Shown here: piece after piece, positions 1 to 5,873 of the stretch
Numbering within the stretch: position 1 is the first letter of the stretch
How the letters are laid out: the number at the start of each line of letters is the position of its first letter
Assembly: GCA_024638545.1 (NCBI GenBank)
Contig: JAHEKD010000118.1
Coordinates: forward strand, 1-7,266
Direction of reading: 5' to 3'
Length of the DNA stretch: 7,266 nt
Origin: Gammaproteobacteria bacterium
GTDB lineage: Bacteria; Pseudomonadota; Gammaproteobacteria; Arenicellales; JAHEKD01
The notes under the pieces: model-generated
Told to the model about the DNA's origin: nothing
The model's database searches: none
The model's input: only the letters and a program-made list of their open reading frames with translations
Program-made: the position numbers and the translations under genes

Positions 1-1153
1 ACCCAACAAAAAACAAATCCAGGCTTTGCCTGGAAAGCGGCTCGCTGCCTGTATCTGTGACTTTGACGGTCCAGCCTGGACACATAGCGTTTCCGGTTTC
101 GCTGTCCATCAATATCATGTGCAGAAAAAACACCATTCCCGGTTCGATAATTACCGGATTTCCTGTATAGAACATTGGCCAATCCATCCAGTTTGGCGCA
201 AAGGTAGCACCCTGACTGTAGCCGGTTGCATTCATTCGATGGGCACTCATTCCGGCAGCATCACAGACGCCGGCATAGGCATCAAATACATCGCCAACAC
301 GATTCCCGGGTTTCAATGCCAGCATACAGGCCTGCATTGCATCGAGGGTTACTGAGTACATCCGTCGATGTTGGGTCGTTATTTTCCCGACCGGAACGGT
401 CCGCATCATTGCAGCGTGGTAGTGCCTGAAAACACCTGCAAACTCAAGCGTCAGCTGATCGATATTCGACAGCCGCCGCCGGCCTGAGAAGTAACGGCAC
501 AACAAGGCGTCAGGTCCGGAACCGATGATGAATTCATTTGCAGGGTAGTCACCGTCAGCTGCCAGTATTTCACCCTGCATTGCCGCGAGTATGTCTGCTT
601 CAAAAACTCCAGGCGCAATCATCGATTTCGCTTTTATCCATGCCCTGTCAGCCAGCTCAGCCGCTGTCTGTACATACGCCAGTTCTGCAGGTGATTTAAT
701 CAGCCTTAGTTCATTGATCAGGTTAGAGGCGTCGGCCAGCGAGCAAAATCCATCCAGGGCCTGCTCCAGCATTTTGCCATTGGCAGCTGTTAAACCGTAT
801 GCACTATACTCAACACCCAAACGTTTATTTCGGTAACCGGCCTGATCCAGAATTGAGCGCAAGTCCGTGGCAGGATTTGCACCATCTTCATCCGTCCAGA
901 TTCGAATATCCTTGATAATTGAGGTATGTTGCGCCTGACGCAAATCCGGCATTCTCGTCAGCAAGGTAAATTCACCGGCGGAATTTAAAAACAGGCACTG
1001 AAAAAAAACAAATCCAAAGCTATCGTAGCCGCTCAGGTAGTACATGCTCTCCTGGCGAAACATCAACAGGCCATCCAGCCCTGCCTCATCAATTTTTTTA
1101 AGCGCATTAATTTTCCGCTGCTCAAATTCTTGATGTGAAAAATGTATAGCCAT
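1..1153 (-). CDS. M24 (pita-bread fold) creatinase/prolidase-like protein lacking metal ligands, 3' end cut by window edge
   Basis: My own translation of the minus strand gives 384 uninterrupted codons from the ATG at 1153 to the window edge, with no stop; family length suggests only a few residues are missing. The start is preceded by AGGA about seven bases upstream. Residues 1-140 fit a creatinase/prolidase N-terminal domain (SGYDSFG at 41-47). Residues 150-384 fit the pita-bread catalytic domain (RLIKSPAELAYV at 150-161, GSGPDALLCRY at 211-221, LTLEFAGV at 235-241, AAMMRT at 247-252, EPGMVFF at 337-343). The five positions that bind two metals in prolidase and aminopeptidase P appear substituted: Glu237, Ala248, Tyr312, His345 and about Gly360. 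The usual active-site His before them reads Arg220. A metal-independent hydrolase of the creatinase or ectoine-hydrolase (DoeA/EutD) sort is more likely than a peptidase; the substrate is unknown. It lies 19 bases after the exported dioxygenase gene and is probably co-transcribed with it. Confidence 0.88.
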   Translation of the reverse strand, partial: MAIHFSHQEFEQRKINALKKIDEAGLDGLLMFRQESMYYLSGYDSFGFVFFQCLFLNSAGEFTLLTRMPDLRQAQHTSIIKDIRIWTDEDGANPATDLRSILDQAGYRNKRLGVEYSAYGLTAANGKMLEQALDGFCSLADASNLINELRLIKSPAELAYVQTAAELADRAWIKAKSMIAPGVFEADILAAMQGEILAADGDYPANEFIIGSGPDALLCRYFSGRRRLSNIDQLTLEFAGVFRHYHAAMMRTVPVGKITTQHRRMYSVTLDAMQACMLALKPGNRVGDVFDAYAGVCDAAGMSAHRMNATGYSQGATFAPNWMDWPMFYTGNPVIIEPGMVFFLHMILMDSETGNAMCPGWTVKVTDTGSEPLSRQSLDLFFVG

Positions 1154-1172
1154 ATATTATCCTGTTACGCAG

Positions 1173-1802
1173 CTATCCCAGAACAATGTTAAAACTCACC
1201 GAGTGTTCATTTAATCTTGATTCTGGCAAAGGTTGTGGGCGCATGGTTAACAGGCGTTTTTCAGCTTCGGATAATCTCGACCAGAGGCCATCATTACGAT
1301 TTTCCTCATCAGCAAAATACATTTGAGTGGTCAAAGGTGGGTAAGCGGCCGAGGTGACTGAAAAGTGGATATGCGGCGTGCGCCTTGCAAAACCACTGCC
1401 ATAGGCAACAGGGCGAATTGTTCTGAACCGATAACGGCCCCTGGAATCTGTCTCAAACTGACCGAAACCCTGAAAATTTCGATCATTTTCACTGGCATTG
1501 TAGTCCAGGCTATGGATGTATCTGCCCTGGCTATCCGTTTGCCAGATTTCAACTCTGGCATTATTCAATGATCGCCCCCTGGCATCCAGAACGAGACCAC
1601 TCAAGTGGAGTATTTCACCAACGGCCGGTGTCAGACTATCGTTTATTATGATTAGATCATTATCCTTGTCCAGCGGTAATTGATCCGGATAAAAAGGCCC
1701 GCGCGATTGCCCAGGTGTTTGTACCAGTAATTCTGCAAAACTGAACCCTGGCAGCATTAATACAGGCAGACATTTGAGAATTTGACGGCGTTTTGGATAC
1801 AT
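1173..1802 (-). CDS. Exported intradiol ring-cleavage dioxygenase-like protein
   Basis: A 209-residue protein of the intradiol dioxygenase family (protocatechuate 3,4-dioxygenase beta / catechol 1,2-dioxygenase C-terminal fold). Such enzymes use non-haem Fe(III) to open catechol rings between the two hydroxyls. The Fe ligands are visible: Tyr95 (QGRY), Tyr134 (PVAY), His144 and His146 (PHIHF), with Arg141 three residues before the first His. The 39-residue Tyr-Tyr spacing and the Arg position agree with the family. Other signatures are GLVLDARGR (69-77), VEIWQTD (84-90) and TTQMYF (158-163). The N-terminus (residues 1-23) reads as a signal peptide: KRRQILK resembles a twin-arginine motif, then a short hydrophobic stretch and a likely cut after SFA. 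This suggests periplasmic export with the iron already bound. Substrate is unknown. It is the first gene of a pair with the M24-like gene. No strong Shine-Dalgarno is seen upstream of this ATG. Confidence 0.9.
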   Translation of the reverse strand: MYPKRRQILKCLPVLMLPGFSFAELLVQTPGQSRGPFYPDQLPLDKDNDLIIINDSLTPAVGEILHLSGLVLDARGRSLNNARVEIWQTDSQGRYIHSLDYNASENDRNFQGFGQFETDSRGRYRFRTIRPVAYGSGFARRTPHIHFSVTSAAYPPLTTQMYFADEENRNDGLWSRLSEAEKRLLTMRPQPLPESRLNEHSVSFNIVLG

Positions 1803-1944
1803 AGCTGTTTCACGGTGTTTAAAACCCTAATATGATAGCTTGAATCACGCTCCAGGGGCGCTGTTTTTTAATACCCACCGGATTTTATCTCAGCGCAATC
1901 AAGGTTATACTTAGCCGGTTTTTAAACGGGCCATCATATCGATC
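1803..1944. promoter_or_regulatory. Divergent intergenic region between dioxygenase gene and proS
   Basis: This 142-base spacer must hold the promoters of both divergent units. For proS, a TATACT hexamer at 1906-1911 is a plausible -10, with a poor -35 (TTTATC, 1884-1889, spacing 16). It would give a leader of roughly 25-30 bases. No convincing Shine-Dalgarno precedes the proS ATG. On the plus strand a small hairpin, CGCTC-CAG-GGGCG (1848-1860), is followed within two bases by six Ts (1864-1869). It looks like a minimal terminator and could insulate proS from upstream plus-strand transcription. I see no clear promoter for the dioxygenase operon. Promoter calls are by eye only. Confidence 0.4.
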
Positions 1945-3657
1945 ATGCGTACATCCAATTTCCTGTTAGCCACTTTAAAAGAAACGCCTGCTGATGCTGA
2001 AGTCGTCAGCCACCGGCTGATGCTCAGGGCCGGCATGGTAAGACAGCTGGCCTCCGGCATTTACAGCTGGCTGCCCTGCGGATTACGCGTATTAAAAAAG
2101 GTCGAGGCTATTGTTCGCCAGGAAATGGATAAAGCTGGCGCGCTGGAATTACTGCTACCCGGTGTGCAGCCTGCTGAACTATGGCAGGAATCAGGACGCT
2201 GGAAGGATTATGGGCCTGAATTACTGCGCCTGAAAGATCGGCATCAGCGAGATTTTTGTCTGGGTCCCACTCACGAGGAAGTGATCACCAGTATCGTTAA
2301 GAATGAAATAAGAAGCTACCGCCAGCTACCGTTGAATTTGTATCAGATTCAGACGAAATTTCGTGACGAGGTCCGTCCCCGGTTTGGGATCATGCGCGGA
2401 CGCGAATTTATTATGAAAGACGCATATTCATTCGACGTATCTGAACAAGACTCCAGGCATGCCTATGACAAAATGTACAGGGCGTACGAAAGAATATTTG
2501 ACCGCCTGGGACTTGATTACTCGGCAGTTGAAGCCGATACGGGCAGTATTGGTGGCAGTTTTTCGCATGAGTTTCATGTCCTGGCAGATTCAGGTGAAGA
2601 CAAAATTGCCTTTTGTAAAGCCCTTAATTTTGCGGCAAATGTTGAAACCATCGCGCTGCCCGCACCGCAACACGGCCGGGCCGCACCCGCGCAATCCATG
2701 GAAATGGTGGAAACGCCAGGTGTTAAAACAATTGAGCAGCTCTGTAAAATGCTCGCGGTTCCGGCTTCAAAAACCGTCAAAACACTGGTTGTCAAAGGTA
2801 CGCAGGGCCTGACCGCAATGGTCGTCAGAGGCGATCATGAACTTAATGCGGTCAAGGCTGAAGCACTGGATAGCGTGAGTAGTCCGATCAGATTTGCAAC
2901 GTCGAAAGAAATCAAGGAGATCATTGGCACAGAAACCGGATCCATAGGCCCAGTTGGAATGAATATACCAATCGTTATTGACCACACTGTCGCCCTAATG
3001 TCTGACTTCGTGTGCGGTGCCAACCAGGCCGACAGGCATTTTACCGGCGTCAATTGGGATCGTGATCTGCCGCTGGCAAAAGTGGCTGACCTCAGGCAGG
3101 CTGAAGATGGCGATCTTTGCCCTGGCGGGGAGAAGGGTGAAACATTAACTGTGCGCAGAGGTATCGAAGTCGGCCATGTCTTCCAGCTCGGTCGAAAATA
3201 CAGTCGTGCAATGAACGCGTTTTGTACAAATGATGAAGGTGAAAAGACGCTACTGTTTATGGGTTGCTACGGTATCGGCGTTTCAAGAATTGTAGCAGCT
3301 GCTATTGAACAGAATCATGATGAACGCGGCATCATCTGGCCGGAGTCGCTGGCACCATATAAAGTATGTATTGTAGCGATTGGCTATCACCGCTCTGAAA
3401 AAGTCAGGCAGGCCAGTGAAGCCCTTTATCAGCAACTTGATGATTCAGGTATTGAGGTGTTGCTTGACAATCGTAACGAGCGACCAGGCGTCTTATTTTC
3501 AGACATGGAGCTTATCGGCATCCCTCACCGTATTACTGTCGGTGAGAAAAGCCTCGAGAAAAATGAGTTTGAATACTACGGCAGAAAAACAGGTGAAACG
3601 CAGACGATTGCAGCGCCTGATTTGCTGGCAGTACTGAAATCAAAATTCGAGATTTAA
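1945..3657 (+). CDS. proS: Prolyl-tRNA synthetase (bacterial type, with editing domain)
   Basis: A 570-residue cytoplasmic class II aminoacyl-tRNA synthetase that charges tRNA-Pro with proline; the usual bacterial length is about 570. The N-terminal catalytic half shows the GPTHEE loop (107-112) and class II motif 2 (FRDEVRPRFGIMRGREF, 139-155). Motif 3 is GCYGIGVSRIVAA (440-452). Between them, about 225-385, is the insertion domain typical of bacterial ProRS, which hydrolyses mischarged Ala-tRNA-Pro. Lys279 in SKTVKTL sits at the same number as the E. coli editing lysine. HVFQLGRKYS (411-420) resumes the catalytic core. Residues about 471-570 form the anticodon-binding domain (GIEVLLDNRNERPG, 502-515). 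The start MRTSNFLL matches the family N-terminus. The gene ends 10 bases from the convergent transposase-derived gene, and no obvious terminator lies between. Confidence 0.99.
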   Translation: MRTSNFLLATLKETPADAEVVSHRLMLRAGMVRQLASGIYSWLPCGLRVLKKVEAIVRQEMDKAGALELLLPGVQPAELWQESGRWKDYGPELLRLKDRHQRDFCLGPTHEEVITSIVKNEIRSYRQLPLNLYQIQTKFRDEVRPRFGIMRGREFIMKDAYSFDVSEQDSRHAYDKMYRAYERIFDRLGLDYSAVEADTGSIGGSFSHEFHVLADSGEDKIAFCKALNFAANVETIALPAPQHGRAAPAQSMEMVETPGVKTIEQLCKMLAVPASKTVKTLVVKGTQGLTAMVVRGDHELNAVKAEALDSVSSPIRFATSKEIKEIIGTETGSIGPVGMNIPIVIDHTVALMSDFVCGANQADRHFTGVNWDRDLPLAKVADLRQAEDGDLCPGGEKGETLTVRRGIEVGHVFQLGRKYSRAMNAFCTNDEGEKTLLFMGCYGIGVSRIVAAAIEQNHDERGIIWPESLAPYKVCIVAIGYHRSEKVRQASEALYQQLDDSGIEVLLDNRNERPGVLFSDMELIGIPHRITVGEKSLEKNEFEYYGRKTGETQTIAAPDLLAVLKSKFEI

Positions 3658-3667
3658 TATTCTGTTG

Positions 3668-4243
3668 CTATAATGGATGTTGTTGCAGTATTATTTTAAG
3701 TCTATCCAGAAGACGTCCCTGGTTATTGAATCTGAACTCTGTTTCTTTTATATGCAGGTAAAAGGTTTGTGCTGCAATACCCCGGAATTTCTGCAGTCGG
3801 TTCTCAAGATAGATCCAGAATTCATTTCGCTGCGGCTGGCCTGACGCGCCACTGATGATTTGTCCTGCCTGTTTTTTGCCGGTGCCCGACTTTCTGTTTT
3901 TGCGCGCATCTTCTGCAATCTCAAGATAGATATGGTTCCTGTACTCATTTAATACCAGCACAAGGATTTTATGTCCCTCAATTTCGCACTGTCTCTCCAC
4001 GGCTGTTCTTGAGACTTTTAGCTCATCTTTATTTTCGATATCCAGCGATTCCCAGTCTATCTCGCAATGATGCGCTAGCAGCTGGCGAAGTTTAATGAAA
4101 ATTGAGTTAACAGATCGAATACTTACATTAGTTAATGCCTCTGTTTGTTTTGCTGTGAGATCGTCAGCAAAGGCAGTCAAAATCATCTCAAAGACCTCCT
4201 CGGGTATTCTCGAGCGTCTGTAATATTTATTTTTTCTATTCAT
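3668..4243 (-). CDS. IS1595 (ISXO2-like) transposase-derived protein with lost catalytic core
   Basis: A 191-residue protein. The N-terminus (KNKYYRRSRIPEEVF, 4-18, then LTAKQTEALTNVS, 29-41) matches the start and helix-turn-helix of IS1595-family transposases. The C-terminus also matches their tail: EFWIYLENRLQKF (141-153), then TFYLHIKETEFRFNN (160-174). Between them the RNase H-like core is compressed. The usual DESYFG segment appears as SRTAVE at about 78-83, so the first Asp is gone. The Glu that normally precedes the xFW motif is Asn140. The stretch that should carry the second Asp is largely missing. The frame is nevertheless clean. Normal family members are usually longer, so this is either a decayed copy that kept its frame or a domesticated DNA-binding protein. 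Inverted repeats are not visible next to it, and only 10 bases separate its stop from proS, so it is not a mobile unit. No good Shine-Dalgarno precedes this ATG; Met20 has a strong one (separate entry). Confidence 0.72.
   Translation of the reverse strand: MNRKNKYYRRSRIPEEVFEMILTAFADDLTAKQTEALTNVSIRSVNSIFIKLRQLLAHHCEIDWESLDIENKDELKVSRTAVERQCEIEGHKILVLVLNEYRNHIYLEIAEDARKNRKSGTGKKQAGQIISGASGQPQRNEFWIYLENRLQKFRGIAAQTFYLHIKETEFRFNNQGRLLDRLKIILQQHPL
4184..4200 (-). promoter_or_regulatory. Strong internal Shine-Dalgarno before Met20 of the transposase-derived gene
   Basis: On the minus strand AGGAGG (4200-4195) lies eight bases before an in-frame ATG at 4186-4184. Initiation here would make a 172-residue form lacking the first 19 residues. 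The longer form matches the conserved family N-terminus but has a weak ribosome site. The motif may simply reflect the codons for Glu-Glu-Val, so use as a start is uncertain. Confidence 0.35.
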
Positions 4244-4454
4244 TTCACTATTTTATATCTTTATATGACAATTTAACTTCCTATGTGTTTTGAGCTTTAA
4301 GTTTTCATTCACCGTCAAAGATTAGAGTAATTACGCTGCTTGAAGAAGACTTGATGCTAAGGAGAATTTTAACAATTCTATATGTTAAAACCAGCTCGAT
4401 TAAATTCAAAAGCCGCACTAATTAAATTTTTATTTAAATAAAATGGAGTAAAAC
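4244..4454. other. AT-rich divergent spacer upstream of the EF-hand gene
   Basis: This 211-base region has no gene. It is visibly richer in A and T than the flanking genes, with a long A/T tract at 4421-4443. It separates the transposase-derived gene from the EF-hand gene and should hold both promoters. I could not pick a convincing -35/-10 pair for either. It contains the inverted repeat at 4367-4390 and a GGAG ribosome site (4445-4448), six bases from the EF-hand ATG. Confidence 0.5.
4367..4390. repeat. Perfect 8+8 inverted repeat (TTTTAACA / TGTTAAAA)
   Basis: TTTTAACA (4367-4374) and TGTTAAAA (4383-4390) are exact reverse complements around an 8-base spacer. The site lies 64 bases before the EF-hand start codon. 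The geometry fits an operator for a dimeric regulator or a weak AT-rich hairpin in the leader. AT-rich DNA produces such repeats by chance, so function is unproven. Confidence 0.45.
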
Positions 4455-4670
4455 ATGAGAAATCTACTAATACCTGCCGCCTTACTTTTTGCAGCCAGCA
4501 CTCTTTATGCCGGCGACATGCCCAATTTCACAGATGTTGACGCTGATGGTGATGGTGCACTTACGCTGGATGAAGCTTCTGCAGTAGAAGGTTTCGATTT
4601 TACTGCTGCCGATGCTGATGCCGATGGCTCAGTAACACTTGATGAGTACATGGCCGCAATAGAAGGTTAA
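4455..4670 (+). CDS. Small exported two-EF-hand calcium-binding protein
   Basis: A 71-residue protein with a clear Sec signal peptide (residues 1-19: MRN, a hydrophobic core rich in Leu and Ala, and a likely cut after LYA). The mature part, about 52 residues, is little more than one EF-hand pair. Loop 1 is D29-x-D31-x-D33-G-A-L-T-L-D-E40 and loop 2 is D53-x-D55-x-D57-G-S-V-T-L-D-E64. Both keep the Asp at positions 1, 3 and 5, the Gly at 6 and the bidentate Glu at 12, so calcium binding is well supported. No membrane anchor or enzymatic domain is seen. A role as a periplasmic or secreted Ca2+ buffer or partner protein is inference. GGAG at 4445-4448 supports the start. It is probably monocistronic, since strong RNA structure follows the stop at once. 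Confidence 0.88.
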   Translation: MRNLLIPAALLFAASTLYAGDMPNFTDVDADGDGALTLDEASAVEGFDFTAADADADGSVTLDEYMAAIEG

Positions 4671-4732
4671 CCCTCCACACTCTTGTGTAGTGGGCTCAGG
4701 CCAGGAGTCGTCTGCAATCCTGGTCTGGGCCC
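4671..4732 (+). terminator. Tandem competing stem-loops after the EF-hand gene
   Basis: GGGCTCAGGCCAGGA (4692-4706) can pair along all 15 positions with TCCTGGTCTGGGCCC (4718-4732), two pairs being G-U, around an 11-base loop. A weaker hairpin begins right after the stop codon: CCCTCCACAC (4671-4680), loop TCTT, GTGTAGTGGG (4685-4694), with two mismatches. It shares the GGG at 4692-4694, so the two stems compete at their boundary. No T-run follows the long stem directly; the nearest is TTTTT at 4758-4762. It may be a factor-dependent terminator or an mRNA 3'-end stabiliser. Confidence 0.5.
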
Positions 4733-4972
4733 TACTCAGGGAACTGTAAAGACGCGTTTTTATCTATAAACCACCCTGCCCCCAACCGGGTTCAGCTGAA
4801 TCTGTCGCCCAAATTTTAACTGATCTGGAAAAACCAGGTCAAAGTTTCATATTCCCCGGCAAAAATGTGCGTTAAACGCTTGCAGCTACACCGAGGCAGG
4901 CAACGCTTAACTTCTGTAGAAAGGCACTATCCCCTTTCTCCTGCAATTAGTGAGCTTCAGGTAAGGGATAAA
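4733..4972. other. Non-coding spacer between EF-hand gene and yihY
   Basis: I see no gene here. Two modest hairpins occur. TGATCTGG-AAAAA-CCAGGTCA (4821-4841) has an 8-bp stem with one mismatch or wobble. AGAAAGG-N8-CCTTTCT (4918-4939) has a perfect 7-bp stem and lies just past the yihY stop on the minus strand. Neither is followed by a T-tract on that strand, so a terminator role for yihY is only possible. Confidence 0.4.
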
Positions 4973-5818
4973 TCAATCGTCATATGAGTCGGATGAGGAT
5001 TTCGAATTACCCGACAAGCGTCCCAGCCCTGCTGCTACCTGTGCACCCAGTAGAAATACACACCACGACACAAAAATCCAGATCAAGAATATAGGCAGCG
5101 TTGCCAGAGCCCCGTATATAACCTCATAGGTCTGGAAATTTGCCACATAAATTGCAAAACATTTCTTGGCAATCTGGAACATAAGCGATGCAATGACACC
5201 ACCGATCAACGCGTGTGAGAACTTCACTTTACAGTTGGGAACCAATAAATAGGACATGACGAAAGCCGCACATTCGAATAAAAACGGTAATATTTGAATA
5301 CCCAATACTGAAAAAATACTGCCATTAAGGGCTTGCAATGACGTTGAGGCAGCCAGATATGAGGTAATGGATAAACCCGAACCGATTAACAGCGGTCCCA
5401 GTGATATCATTGCCCAATACACCAGAACACGCTGACTTAGCGATCGCCCCCTGTGTACGTGCCAAATTTTATTGAGACTGTTTTCTATTGTAGACAACAT
5501 CATTAGTGCTGTAATCATCAGAAAAATCAATCCAAATGTTGTCAATCGACCGGCTTTTTTGACAAAACTATCGATGTTATCTTTAATGACGTCGCCTGCA
5601 GCCGGCACCAGGTTATTGTAGATGAACGTCTGCAGCTGATCAGACCAGGTTGAAAAGACCGGAAATATTGAAAACATCGACAACACTACTGTCGCCAGAG
5701 GGACGAGCGCAAGCAGGGACGTATAGGAGAGCGAGGCAGCCATGTTCATTGTATTCTCTGTAAACACTTCCTTCAGGCCATGTCTAATAGACGCCCAGAT
5801 TTCAATTGCTTTATCCAT
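4973..5818 (-). CDS. yihY: YihY/UPF0761 family inner-membrane protein
   Basis: A 281-residue integral membrane protein of the YihY family. The family was once called RNase BN by mistake, and its real function is not established. About six membrane segments are visible, near residues 30-52, 93-112, 132-155, 167-192, 199-224 and 234-262. Family signatures are AASLSYTSLLALVPLA (27-42), IENSLNKIWHVHRGRS (111-126) and TYEVIYGALATLPIFLIWIF (230-249). The tail is hydrophilic, rich in Ser and Asp. I chose the ATG at 5818 (MDKAIEIW): GGAA lies six bases upstream and family members begin near there. The reading frame continues up to an ATG at 5887, but that would add 23 residues and overlap the start of the divergent arsC. 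Length fits the family (E. coli YihY is about 290). Confidence 0.9.
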   Translation of the reverse strand: MDKAIEIWASIRHGLKEVFTENTMNMAASLSYTSLLALVPLATVVLSMFSIFPVFSTWSDQLQTFIYNNLVPAAGDVIKDNIDSFVKKAGRLTTFGLIFLMITALMMLSTIENSLNKIWHVHRGRSLSQRVLVYWAMISLGPLLIGSGLSITSYLAASTSLQALNGSIFSVLGIQILPFLFECAAFVMSYLLVPNCKVKFSHALIGGVIASLMFQIAKKCFAIYVANFQTYEVIYGALATLPIFLIWIFVSWCVFLLGAQVAAGLGRLSGNSKSSSDSYDD

Positions 5819-5836
5819 ACAATATTCCGATATAAT
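5806..5836 (+). promoter_or_regulatory. Candidate arsC-wrbA promoter
   Basis: A perfect -10 hexamer TATAAT (5831-5836) lies 37 bases before the arsC start codon. The best -35 match is TTGCTT (5806-5811) with a long 19-base spacer. The predicted transcript would start near 5843. The site overlaps the ribosome-binding region of the divergent yihY gene, so the two units may influence each other. No good Shine-Dalgarno precedes the arsC ATG. Confidence 0.4.
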
Positions 5837-5873
5837 CAGGTTCGATTTTACTGTTCCACTATACAATATCATC

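Noticed and set aside
26..836. Several forward-strand open frames (26-355, 226-429, 591-836)
   Set aside because: They lie opposite the M24 gene, whose minus-strand frame is continuous over 384 codons with clear family motifs. The forward peptides have no recognisable features.
1331..1571. Alternative frames inside the dioxygenase gene, on both strands
   Set aside because: They are shadows of a gene with all four iron ligands in place.
2459..3637. Open frames in other phases within proS
   Set aside because: They overlap a full-length prolyl-tRNA synthetase and show no family motifs.
3658..4454. Complete IS1595-type insertion sequence
   Set aside because: No matching terminal inverted repeats or target duplication could be seen around the transposase-derived gene, and only 10 bases separate it from proS.
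5742..5873. 44-residue N-terminal extension of ArsC
   Set aside because: The conserved family start is MTVTIYHNPRC at 5874, and the extension lies opposite the start of yihY.
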